Source: an uncultured Bacteroidota bacterium
Lineage (GTDB): Bacteria > Bacteroidota > Bacteroidia > Flavobacteriales > Flavobacteriaceae
Length of the DNA stretch: 35,917 bases
Assembly: GCA_902594745.1 (NCBI GenBank)
Contig: CACJNF010000011.1
Span: 1-35,917 of the forward strand
Direction: 5' to 3'
The notes under the pieces are model-generated. The model searched no databases. It worked only from the letters and a program-made list of their open reading frames with translations, and was not told the origin of the DNA. Below are positions 7,556 to 15,609 of this stretch, in pieces (positions within the stretch are counted from its first letter, which is position 1; each line of letters starts with the position of its first letter). Both the position numbers and the translations under genes were made by a program.

Positions 7556-9475
7556 TTAATAATAATGTCTTTTAAAAGATTCTATAGCAGCATAATCCGC
7601 AAGGCCCATCTTTTTGTATTTTTCGGCAGTTTCACTATTCCTTTCTTCAGCTCTTACCCAAAATTCTCTAAGGTCTTGACCTTGGAACATTACGCCATCT
7701 TTTTGAGTTTGATGGAAAAAAATTGCCTTTCTTTTTCTTAGTACTTGAGCTGGACTCATTGGAACAGCCATGTCAATATCATGAACATCCCAATCCAGCC
7801 AGGCCCCTCTGTATAACCACAACCAACAATCCTTAATAAATTTTTCACCCTTTAATGTATCTAAGGCATCCAGAATTACATCTAAACACACTTTGTGAGT
7901 TCCATGAGGATCTTCTAAATCTCCTGCAGCAAAAATCTGATGAGGTTTAATTTTTTTAATTAATGAAGCTGTAATTAGTACATCTTTTTTTGTCGGGGGA
8001 TTCTTCTTAATTCTTCCTGTGTCATAGAATGGTAGATTCATAAAATGAGTATTTGAATCTGGAATTCCAATATATCTTGTAGCAGCTATGGCTTCTCTTT
8101 TTCTTATAAATCCTTTTAAATCTCTTATAGCTTGTGAATCGATTTTGTCTGGCTTATTATTCTTTAATTCCTTTATTAATTCACTAACAGGTACTTTAGA
8201 GTTATTCTTAAACATATCCTTGGAAACCTCAATGAATTTAAGTGCATCATGGTCTGAGACAGCAATATTCCCTTTTACTTGATATGCAATATGCACTTCG
8301 TGACCTTGAGATACAAGTCTATCAAATGTACCTCCCATTGACACTACATCATCATCAGGATGAGGGCTAAAAATAATTACTCTTTTAGAGTTAGGGGATT
8401 TTCTCTCAGGTCTAGTTGAGTCATCAGCTCCTGGTTTTCCTCCTGGCCATCCAGTAATTGTATTTTGGAAGTGGTTAAACATATTAATGTTTAGATCATA
8501 TGAAGATCCCTCAAGAGCTAATAGATCAGATAATCCATTTTTGTTATAATCTTCATCAGTTAGTTTCAGTATAGATTTTCCTGTTGTTTCACAGAGCCAG
8601 ACTATTGCTCTTCTTTTCATTGAGTCAATCCAATCACATGTACTAACAAGCCAGGGTGTTTTAAACCTTGTTAATTCACTTGCTGATTCATTATCAAGAA
8701 CAAGAGTTGTGTTTTTATGATTCTGGAGGTATGTAGTTGGAATTAATGAGGTAACCTTATTCTCTACTGATTTTTTAACAATTAAACTTTTATGTAACCC
8801 CCATGCCATTACAATAATCCTCTTTGCATTAAAAATTGTTCTAACTCCCATGGTTATTGCCTTAGTAGGGACATTTTCAATACCATTAAAACTTTTACTT
8901 GCATCAAACCTAGTTGTATGATCAAGGGTTATAAGTCTTGTCTTTGAGTTGAAATGAGAACCAGGCTCATTAAAGCCTATGTGTCCAGTTCTTCCAATTC
9001 CTAGTAACTGTATGTCAATTCCTCCAAATTTTTCAATTTCTTTCTCATATGAAGAACAGAATTTTTTTATTTCTTTCTCACCTATTTCTCCTGTGGGTAT
9101 ATTAATATTTTCTTTAGGAATATCAATATGGTCAAATAGATTTTCATTCATGAAATGATGATAACTGTTGATATCGTCTTTTTTAATACCATAATATTCA
9201 TCAAGATTAAAAGCAATTACATTTTTAAAACTCAATGATTCATTTTTATGAATCTTTATTATTTCTTGATAAACTATTGAAGGTGAGGAACCAGTAGCAA
9301 AACCTATTACACAACTTTTATTTTTTTCTTGTTTAGATTTAACTAAATCACAAATTTCTCTCGCAACAAGAAATGAGGCTTCTTGTGAACTTTCAAAATT
9401 AACAGTGTGAAGTTTTTCAAATCTAGTCTCCTCGTTGATTCCTGGAGATTGATACTTGAGGTTTTTTTTGGCCAT
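7556..9475 (-). CDS. nagB: glucosamine-6-phosphate deaminase fused to a PIG-L/LmbE-type deacetylase
   Basis: 639 residues with two enzymes in one chain. Residues about 20-290 are a NagB/sugar-phosphate isomerase domain: FATGSSPS (59-66), FNLDEYYG (89-96, catalytic Asp92) and GIGRTGHIGFNEPGS (159-173, catalytic His165 and Glu170). NagB turns glucosamine-6-phosphate into fructose-6-phosphate and ammonia. In E. coli NagB the residue two before the His is Asp141; here it is Thr163. Residues about 365-600 are a PIG-L/LmbE zinc deacetylase domain with PHPDDD (371-376) and a distal DPHGTH (522-527) ligand block. This fusion of about 640 residues is a known Bacteroidota arrangement, commonly annotated nagB. 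It is first in an operon with the M20 amidohydrolase, and a -7 element lies 23 bases upstream. Together they suggest amino-sugar catabolism; the role of the deacetylase half is unproven. Confidence 0.9.
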   Translation of the reverse strand: MAKKNLKYQSPGINEETRFEKLHTVNFESSQEASFLVAREICDLVKSKQEKNKSCVIGFATGSSPSIVYQEIIKIHKNESLSFKNVIAFNLDEYYGIKKDDINSYHHFMNENLFDHIDIPKENINIPTGEIGEKEIKKFCSSYEKEIEKFGGIDIQLLGIGRTGHIGFNEPGSHFNSKTRLITLDHTTRFDASKSFNGIENVPTKAITMGVRTIFNAKRIIVMAWGLHKSLIVKKSVENKVTSLIPTTYLQNHKNTTLVLDNESASELTRFKTPWLVSTCDWIDSMKRRAIVWLCETTGKSILKLTDEDYNKNGLSDLLALEGSSYDLNINMFNHFQNTITGWPGGKPGADDSTRPERKSPNSKRVIIFSPHPDDDVVSMGGTFDRLVSQGHEVHIAYQVKGNIAVSDHDALKFIEVSKDMFKNNSKVPVSELIKELKNNKPDKIDSQAIRDLKGFIRKREAIAATRYIGIPDSNTHFMNLPFYDTGRIKKNPPTKKDVLITASLIKKIKPHQIFAAGDLEDPHGTHKVCLDVILDALDTLKGEKFIKDCWLWLYRGAWLDWDVHDIDMAVPMSPAQVLRKRKAIFFHQTQKDGVMFQGQDLREFWVRAEERNSETAEKYKKMGLADYAAIESFKRHYY

Positions 9476-9498
9476 TTTTTCTTTCTCTTATGAAATTA

Positions 9499-9506
9499 CA
9501 AAGTTA
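9499..9506 (-). promoter_or_regulatory. candidate -7 promoter element for nagB/PIG-L
   Basis: On the minus strand this reads TAACTTTG, an exact match to the Bacteroidota -7 consensus TAnnTTTG. It ends 23 bases before the nagB start codon, giving a short leader. I see no good TTG -33 element at the usual distance, so the call rests on the -7 box and position alone. Confidence 0.5.
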
Positions 9507-9580
9507 ATAATGTTTTCATTAATTTATTCTCATGTTTTTTTAATTTTACAAAGTCAACTTAATATCTCAATTATCTTAGT

Positions 9581-10504
9581 ATGAATACAATCATTATAGG
9601 AAGTGGGCCAGCTGGATATACAGCGGCAATTTATGCAGCTAGAGCTGATCTTAAACCAATAATATATACTGGGTTAGAACCAGGTGGTCAATTAACTACT
9701 ACAACTGAAGTAGATAATTTTCCTGGATACCCTCAAGGTGTTGATGGGCCAACCATGATGAATGAATTAAAAGAACAAGCAGAAAGATTTGGAACAAAAG
9801 TTGAAGTTGATTTTATTTCTAAAGTAGAATTTTCTAAAGAAAAAGGCGGTATTCATAAGATATACACTCAAAATGGTGATGAAATTCAATCTAAGACAAT
9901 AATAATATGTACAGGTGCTTCAGCTAAATATCTTGGTCTCCCAAGTGAGCAAAAACTCATTGGAGGTGGAGTTTCAGCCTGTGCAGTTTGTGATGGCTTC
10001 TTTTATAAGGATCAAGATGTTGCTGTTGTAGGTGGAGGAGATAGTGCTATTGAGGAGGCAACATATTTAGCAAAAATTTGTACTAATGTTACGATGTTAA
10101 TAAGAAAGGATCACTTTAGAGCTTCAAAGGCAATGCAACATCGATTAAGCAATTTTAAAAATATTAATGTCCTTTTTAATTCTGAAATAGATGAAGTATT
10201 AGGAGATAATGTTGTTGAAGGAATAAAAATTAAAAATAATATCACCAATGAGTTTTCTCAAGTTAATATTACCGGTTTATTCATTGCCATTGGCCACACT
10301 CCAAATACAGATATTTTTAAAGGTATTGTTGATATGGATGATAGCGGATATATATTAACAGACAAGACTTCAACAAAAACAAACATACCTGGAGTTTTTG
10401 CTGCAGGTGATGTACAAGATAAAGATTATAGACAAGCAATTACAGCTGCAGGTACTGGTTGTATGGCAGCCCTTGATGCAGAAAGATATTTACAAGAAAT
10501 TTAA
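9581..10504 (+). CDS. trxB: thioredoxin-disulfide reductase
   Basis: 307 residues, the normal length of low-molecular-weight bacterial thioredoxin reductase. It opens with the FAD-binding IIGSGPAGYTAAIYAAR (5-21), has the redox-active CAVC (Cys134 and Cys137) and the NADPH-binding VVGGGDSAIEEA (149-160), and ends with the second FAD motif around VFAAGDVQD. It uses NADPH to reduce thioredoxin in the cytoplasm, supplying electrons to ribonucleotide reductase, peroxiredoxins and disulfide repair. The start is fixed by the conserved N-terminal beta strand. It is a single-gene unit, divergent from nagB, and its stop codon overlaps the stop of the convergent ureohydrolase-like gene by 4 bases, so there is no room for a separate terminator. 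A weak -7-like TAATTTTA lies at 9541-9548. Confidence 0.97.
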   Translation: MNTIIIGSGPAGYTAAIYAARADLKPIIYTGLEPGGQLTTTTEVDNFPGYPQGVDGPTMMNELKEQAERFGTKVEVDFISKVEFSKEKGGIHKIYTQNGDEIQSKTIIICTGASAKYLGLPSEQKLIGGGVSACAVCDGFFYKDQDVAVVGGGDSAIEEATYLAKICTNVTMLIRKDHFRASKAMQHRLSNFKNINVLFNSEIDEVLGDNVVEGIKIKNNITNEFSQVNITGLFIAIGHTPNTDIFKGIVDMDDSGYILTDKTSTKTNIPGVFAAGDVQDKDYRQAITAAGTGCMAALDAERYLQEI

Positions 10505-11622
10505 ATTCTTTTTGATGCTTTTAACCACCTTATAGGAAGGTTGTCATTTAAGGCATCGTGATAATCACTTTCAAGACAAGGTAAAAATTTAATTTTATCA
10601 TTACTAGTTGAGGTTACTGTCATCCACCATCTTTCTGAAATTTTACTTTTATAAAAAATAATATCCCTGCCTGAAGTTTGAACTATATATTTAAAAAACA
10701 GTTGAGAATCGTCAAAGTTTGATTCATTTATTCTATTATTTAAACTGTCAATAAAATACCAAATGATTTCAGAATATAATTTATTTGAAACCTGATTTTT
10801 ATTTAAGTCAAACAATCCAAAAAAGGATGTCTTATTACTTTGACCTACATATTTACTTAATATACAAGCAAGTCTTGTATCTATTCCATTAGGATTAGAG
10901 TTTCCAGAGAATGATAATGATTTCATGTCAAAACCGACTATATCAGCATCTCGAATAATTGGTTCGGCTCTCATATTATTTTCTGAAATTTCACCTAATG
11001 AAATTTTTTCAAAGAATAATTTATCCATTAGCTCTATCTCTTTATATGAGCATAGGTGTCGTTGGTACCCTATATTTGTAAAATCATTTAATTTGTTAGA
11101 ATCATCCAGTATAATTTTATTCATGTATGTTCTACCTGAAATTATATCTGAATCTTGATATAAGTCAAATTGATTATCAATTGATACAATATTAACTTTA
11201 TCAGAGTAAGAGTCAAAAGATTTAAAGACTGGATAAATAATATCATTGCTTCCTCCAATTATTACTAAAGTAATTTTTTTTGAATGTAATTCCTTACATA
11301 TATCATATAGGGCATGATAAGTATCCTCAACAGTATTTCCATTGGGAAGATCACCTAAATCAGATATGGATATCTTCCATTTACCCTCTTTTAGTTTGTA
11401 AAGCTCCTTTCTAAGAATGTTTAAATCTTGCATATCAGACTCAAAATAAGAGTTTCTAGTTTCACTAATTCCAATTATGCAAAGATTTGATGAATCAATA
11501 TCAGGAATACCTGATTGGTCTCTATGAAATTTTATTTTATTAAAAAGTGATCCTTGTAAGTGATTTTCATCTAATTCGTCGAGTAAATTTTCTGAAACAG
11601 GTTTTAATAGCTCAAGGCTCAT
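10501..11622 (-). CDS. ureohydrolase (arginase/formimidoylglutamase) fold protein with degenerate metal site
   Basis: 373 residues. The order of blocks follows the arginase superfamily: a GG block (IIGGSNDI, 121-128), a beta strand at the place of D-A-H-x-D (IDNQFD, 148-153) and a late FDMKSLSFSGNSNPNG block (231-246) in place of S-x-D-x-D-x-x-D-P. Bacteroidota proteins of this kind are commonly annotated formimidoylglutamase or arginase. The manganese ligands are largely gone, however: GGSND instead of GGDHS, Asn149 and Gln151 where D-A-H would stand, and FDMKSL without the D-x-D pair. A catalytic ureohydrolase is therefore unlikely and a structural or binding role is more plausible. Its ATG overlaps the topA stop by 4 bases, so translation is probably coupled to topA. 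No signal peptide or membrane segment. Confidence 0.75.
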   Translation of the reverse strand: MSLELLKPVSENLLDELDENHLQGSLFNKIKFHRDQSGIPDIDSSNLCIIGISETRNSYFESDMQDLNILRKELYKLKEGKWKISISDLGDLPNGNTVEDTYHALYDICKELHSKKITLVIIGGSNDIIYPVFKSFDSYSDKVNIVSIDNQFDLYQDSDIISGRTYMNKIILDDSNKLNDFTNIGYQRHLCSYKEIELMDKLFFEKISLGEISENNMRAEPIIRDADIVGFDMKSLSFSGNSNPNGIDTRLACILSKYVGQSNKTSFFGLFDLNKNQVSNKLYSEIIWYFIDSLNNRINESNFDDSQLFFKYIVQTSGRDIIFYKSKISERWWMTVTSTSNDKIKFLPCLESDYHDALNDNLPIRWLKASKRI

Positions 11623-14069
11623 TTTTTCTTTTTTGGATTTAGATATTCTTTAGCAATATCTAATGTAATAGTTTTAGGGTCAATTTCTTTTGGAATTTCT
11701 ATTTTCTTCTTACCCATTGAGATAACAGACCTACCCCATCTACCTTTTTCAAGCTTTATGCCTTCATCAACCCACTCAGCAATTAATTTTTCTTTTTCCT
11801 TTTTTAATTTTAACTCAATTAGTTCCTCAATATTATTTATTGTAAGATTATCAAAGTCATATGTCTTATTTACGTTAATAAACATTTCATTCCACTTTAT
11901 AAATGGTCCAAACCTACCCTTTCCTTTTGTTACTGGTAAATCGTTATAAATGTGAATAGGTTCATCTGCTTTTAACTTTTCGTCAATCAGCGGAATTGCA
12001 GAGTCTATATCAACTGAATGTGGATCAATTTCCTTTGGTATTGAAATAGATTTTGATGAATATTTTAAATATGGTCCATATCTACCATTATTCACACTTA
12101 CAACCTCTCCCTTATAGGTCCCTATTTCCTTAGGAAACTTAAATAGTTCTAATGCTTCATCTAAAGTTATTGTGTCTAACTGTTGTTCTTTAGTTAAGCT
12201 AGCAAAAATTGGTTTATCCTCATCATCAACTGTTCCTATTTGAGCAATTGGACCAAACTTTCCAAGTCTAACCTTAACAACTCTTCCTGAGACTGGGTCA
12301 TCTCCTAAAATTTTTTCACCAGATTGTCTTTCAGCTGTATCTTTTACAATATTGACATTCGTATGAAAATCTGTATAAAATTGTTTGATTATATCAGTCC
12401 AATTTTGATTTCCCTCAGCTATCTTATCAAAACTTTTTTCAACCTCTGCTGTAAATCCGTAATCAAGGATATTATTGAAATTATCAACTAAAAAGTCATT
12501 CACAATTATCCCAATATCAGTAGGTACAAGCTTACCTTTGTTAGAACCAGTCTTTTCAGTTGAAGTAGTCTCAATGATATCTCCATCTTTTAGTTCTATA
12601 GATTTGTATGTCCTTTCTTGGCCTTCGTTATCACCTTTTGATACATAACCTCTGTTTTGTATTGTTGATATTGTAGTAGCATAAGTTGCAGGCCTACCAA
12701 TACCTAGTTCCTCCAATTTTTTCACTAAAGATGCTTCGGTATACCTTGAGGGAGGTCTAGAGAATGATTCTCTTGATATAATATTAATTAAATCAAGATT
12801 TTCATTAACATTTAATTGTGGCAAAGTGCCTTTTTCTTCCTGAGTCTCATCATCAGTTCCTTCATTATAGACTCTAAGAAAACCATCAAATTTAATTACT
12901 TCACCTCTTGCAATAAATATTTCATCAAAAGAGTTAGAGTTGATATTTACAACTGTTCTCTCAATTTGTGCATCTGACATTTGTGAGGAAATTGTTCTTC
13001 TCCATATGAGTTGATACAATCTTTGCTGATCATAATCTGAGGATATATCTTCAACAGAAATATCTGTTGGTCTAACAGCTTCATGAGCCTCTTGAGCTGA
13101 TTTATTTTTGTTTTTATAATTTCTCAGATTTACATAACTATCTCCATACTTACTCTCAATTTTATATAAAATTGATGATTTGGCTTCTTCTGATATAGTA
13201 ACACTATCTGTTCTCATATATGTTATTAGACCTGCTTCATAGAGTTTTTGAGCAGTTGACATTGTCCTAGTAACACCAAAGCCTAATTTCCTTGAAGCCT
13301 CTTGCTGAAGCGTTGATGTAGTAAAAGGAGGTGTAGGAGATTTCTTAGCTGGTTTTTTTTCTACATTAGACACAGTATATGTACTATTGATATTTTTTTG
13401 AAGAAATGCTTTAACTTCTTCAGCAGAATCAAATTTATTATTTAGCTCAGCCTTAAGGTTAACTCCACTAGAATTTTTAAAAGTTCCAATTGACTTGTAA
13501 GTGCTATTTGTTAAAAAGTTTTTAATCTCTCTTTCCTTTTCAACAATAAGTCTTACGGAAACGGATTGAACTCTACCAGCAGAAAGGCCTGTCTTAACTT
13601 TTCTCCACAATACTGGAGATAATTCATAACCTACTAATCTATCTAATACTCTTCTAGCCTGTTGAGCATTTACAAGATTATAATTTATTTCTCTGGGACT
13701 ATCTAATGCAGCTAAAATTGCGTTTTTAGTTATTTCATGAAATACTATTCGATCATAGTCTTTATTAGTTAAGTTTAAATTTTCATATAGGTGCCAAGCA
13801 ATTGCCTCTCCTTCTCTATCTTCATCACTAGCCAACCAAACTTTATCAGACTCACTAACATACTTTTTTAGGTCTTTAATTACAGGTTTCTTTTCTGTAG
13901 GAATTATATATTTTGGTTTAAAATCATTTTCAACATCAACTCCTAATTCCTTAACTGGAAGATCTGAAATATGCCCAACACAAGACACAACTTTAAAGTC
14001 TTGTCCCAAAATTTTCTCAATAGTCTTTGCCTTTGTAGCAGACTCAACAATGACTAAATTTTTCGGCAT
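11619..14069 (-). CDS. topA: DNA topoisomerase I (type IA)
   Basis: 816 residues. The Toprim domain begins at once (LVIVESATKAKTIEKIL, with Glu9) and holds the acidic D-x-D-x-E triad in SDEDREGE (81-88). The catalytic tyrosine is Tyr284 in LITYMRTDSV. VGYELSPVLWRKV and LSAGRVQSV are standard central-domain blocks. After about residue 590 come four short repeat modules built on G-x-(F/Y/W)-G: GKFGP, GRYGP, GRFGP and GRWGR, the C-terminal DNA-binding repeats seen in Bacteroidota TopA in place of the E. coli Cys4 zinc fingers; there is no CxxC in this part. The enzyme relaxes negative supercoils. The start codon sits at the conserved N-terminus. It is first in a two-gene unit with the ureohydrolase-like gene; on its strand TACATTTA (14087-14094), 17 bases upstream, is a possible -7 element. 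Confidence 0.97.
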   Translation of the reverse strand: MPKNLVIVESATKAKTIEKILGQDFKVVSCVGHISDLPVKELGVDVENDFKPKYIIPTEKKPVIKDLKKYVSESDKVWLASDEDREGEAIAWHLYENLNLTNKDYDRIVFHEITKNAILAALDSPREINYNLVNAQQARRVLDRLVGYELSPVLWRKVKTGLSAGRVQSVSVRLIVEKEREIKNFLTNSTYKSIGTFKNSSGVNLKAELNNKFDSAEEVKAFLQKNINSTYTVSNVEKKPAKKSPTPPFTTSTLQQEASRKLGFGVTRTMSTAQKLYEAGLITYMRTDSVTISEEAKSSILYKIESKYGDSYVNLRNYKNKNKSAQEAHEAVRPTDISVEDISSDYDQQRLYQLIWRRTISSQMSDAQIERTVVNINSNSFDEIFIARGEVIKFDGFLRVYNEGTDDETQEEKGTLPQLNVNENLDLINIISRESFSRPPSRYTEASLVKKLEELGIGRPATYATTISTIQNRGYVSKGDNEGQERTYKSIELKDGDIIETTSTEKTGSNKGKLVPTDIGIIVNDFLVDNFNNILDYGFTAEVEKSFDKIAEGNQNWTDIIKQFYTDFHTNVNIVKDTAERQSGEKILGDDPVSGRVVKVRLGKFGPIAQIGTVDDEDKPIFASLTKEQQLDTITLDEALELFKFPKEIGTYKGEVVSVNNGRYGPYLKYSSKSISIPKEIDPHSVDIDSAIPLIDEKLKADEPIHIYNDLPVTKGKGRFGPFIKWNEMFINVNKTYDFDNLTINNIEELIELKLKKEKEKLIAEWVDEGIKLEKGRWGRSVISMGKKKIEIPKEIDPKTITLDIAKEYLNPKKKK

Positions 14070-14153
14070 ATTTTATTTTTTGGGCCTAAATGTAACTAGA
14101 TTTATTCTTTTGAATCATAAAAAAATAAAAATTTTAAAATTTGTTTAACATAA

Positions 14154-14184
14154 TTGCTAGTTAGTTTTAAAGAAAGTAATTTTG
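14154..14184 (+). promoter_or_regulatory. Bacteroidota-type promoter for the ETHE1-like/rhodanese gene
   Basis: TTG (14154-14156) is followed after 20 bases by TAATTTTG (14177-14184), matching the -33/-7 promoter TTG-N19-21-TAnnTTTG of Bacteroidota. The ATG of the gene lies only 7 bases past the -7 box, so transcription should start at or within a few bases of the start codon. Confidence 0.7.
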
Positions 14185-14191
14185 TATTAAG

Positions 14192-15556
14192 ATGAAAGTT
14201 GAGCAGATATATACCAAGTGTTTATCACAAGGTTCATACTATATTGAGAGCAATAATGAGGTAGCTATTATTGACCCTCTCAGAGAAGTTGATATATATC
14301 TCTCTAAAGCTAAAACAAGTAATTCAAAAATCAAATACATTTTTGAAACACATATTCATGCAGATTTTATTAGTGGTCATTTAAATCTTGCAAAAGAATC
14401 AGGAGCAGAAATAGTATATGGGCCTAAAGCAGAAACTAGTTTTGAAAATATAGTTGCAAAAGATTATCAAGAGTTTAAAATTGGTGATATAACTATAGTT
14501 GCAATTCACACTCCAGGGCACACCATTGAAAGTACCACTTATTTATTAAAAGATTCATGTGGAAAAGATCATGCTATTTTTACTGGAGATACTCTTTTCT
14601 TAGGTGATGTTGGTAGACCAGACTTATCTCAAAATTCTAGTATGAGTAATAGAGATTTAGCCTCAATGCTATTCGATAGCCTTAGAAATAAGATAATGAC
14701 TCTAAGTGATGATGTTATTATTTATCCAGGACATGGTGAAGGAAGTTCATGTGGAAAGGATCTTAGCTCAGAGACTATTGGAACATTAGGTGATCAAAAA
14801 AGAACTAACTATGCGCTTAGAGAGAATATGACAAAAGATGAATTTATCAGAGAAGTTTTAGATGGATTATTAGATCCTCCAAAATATTTTCCTGATAATG
14901 TAATGTTGAACAAAGAAGGCTATGATGAATCTGATGAAATAATTAATAGGAGTTTTAATAGTTTAACTGCTAAAGAATTTGATAATATGCTCAAGGAAAA
15001 GATAACAATACTTGATGTAAGAAGTGTTGAAGATTTTTCATCATCTCACATACCAGGTTCAATTTTTATTGGATTAGATGGAAGATTTGCTCCATGGGTT
15101 GGAGAAATACTAGAAGATGTCTCTAAAAGGTTAATTTTAGTTGCACCTGAAGGCAGAGAAAAAGAAGCTATAATTAGACTATCAAGAGTTGGTTTTGACA
15201 ATGTTATTGGATATCTAGAAGGTGGAATTAGTAGCTGGATTAAAAATGGTGGTATTGTTAGTAAAGTATTAAATGAATCTGCATCAAAATTCTCAACTAT
15301 AGACAATAATAAAGATATCCTTGATGTAAGATCAAAAAACGAATATAAAAGCGAATCATTACTAAACTCTATTAACATTCCTTTGATTGATCTAAGTAAA
15401 TCTATTGATAAAGTTTCTTTTGAAAAAACATTTTATGTACACTGCAAAGGAGGTTACAGGAGTATGATAGCAGCATCAATTCTTCTTGCTAATGGAATAT
15501 CAAACTTTTCAAACATACCTGGAGGTTATGATAAAATCAAAAATTATAATTCATAA
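14192..15556 (+). CDS. ETHE1-like metallo-beta-lactamase-fold persulfide dioxygenase with two rhodanese domains
   Basis: 454 residues. Residues 1-235 are a metallo-beta-lactamase fold of the ETHE1/glyoxalase II branch: THIHADFISGH (53-63), HTPGH (106-110), FTGDTLFLGDVGRPDL (130-145, Asp133) and YPGHG (178-182). The GDVGRPD block is typical of persulfide dioxygenases, which oxidise glutathione persulfide to sulfite using one iron. Two rhodanese domains follow. The second (about 365-450) has an active-site loop with Cys418 in CKGGYRS and can be a sulfurtransferase; the first (about 270-355) has APEGRE at the equivalent loop with no Cys and is probably inactive. Such fusions couple thiosulfate or persulfide transfer to oxidation. 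It is divergent from topA with its own promoter and ends 53 bases before the first candidate start of miaB. The substrate is inferred from the family. Confidence 0.88.
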   Translation: MKVEQIYTKCLSQGSYYIESNNEVAIIDPLREVDIYLSKAKTSNSKIKYIFETHIHADFISGHLNLAKESGAEIVYGPKAETSFENIVAKDYQEFKIGDITIVAIHTPGHTIESTTYLLKDSCGKDHAIFTGDTLFLGDVGRPDLSQNSSMSNRDLASMLFDSLRNKIMTLSDDVIIYPGHGEGSSCGKDLSSETIGTLGDQKRTNYALRENMTKDEFIREVLDGLLDPPKYFPDNVMLNKEGYDESDEIINRSFNSLTAKEFDNMLKEKITILDVRSVEDFSSSHIPGSIFIGLDGRFAPWVGEILEDVSKRLILVAPEGREKEAIIRLSRVGFDNVIGYLEGGISSWIKNGGIVSKVLNESASKFSTIDNNKDILDVRSKNEYKSESLLNSINIPLIDLSKSIDKVSFEKTFYVHCKGGYRSMIAASILLANGISNFSNIPGGYDKIKNYNS

Positions 15557-15567
15557 ATACTGACAAA

Positions 15568-15599
15568 TTGGCATAATTTAAATTAATTGAGTAATTTTA
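15568..15599 (+). promoter_or_regulatory. candidate promoter for miaB
   Basis: TTG (15568-15570) is separated by 21 bases from TAATTTTA (15592-15599), one base off TAnnTTTG. Spacing and layout match the promoter at 14154-14184. Transcription would start near 15604-15607, close to the candidate AUU and AUC start codons of miaB. Confidence 0.4.
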
Positions 15600-15609
15600 C
15601 TAAAAATTA

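Noticed and set aside
14070-14191. Possible small RNA or tRNA in the topA intergenic gap
   Set aside because: The gap is AT-rich with no cloverleaf or stable hairpin, and is explained by two divergent promoters.
15569-15585. TGGCA upstream of miaB as a sigma54 site
   Set aside because: The -12 half (GC at the right spacing) is absent; the sequence continues in A and T only.
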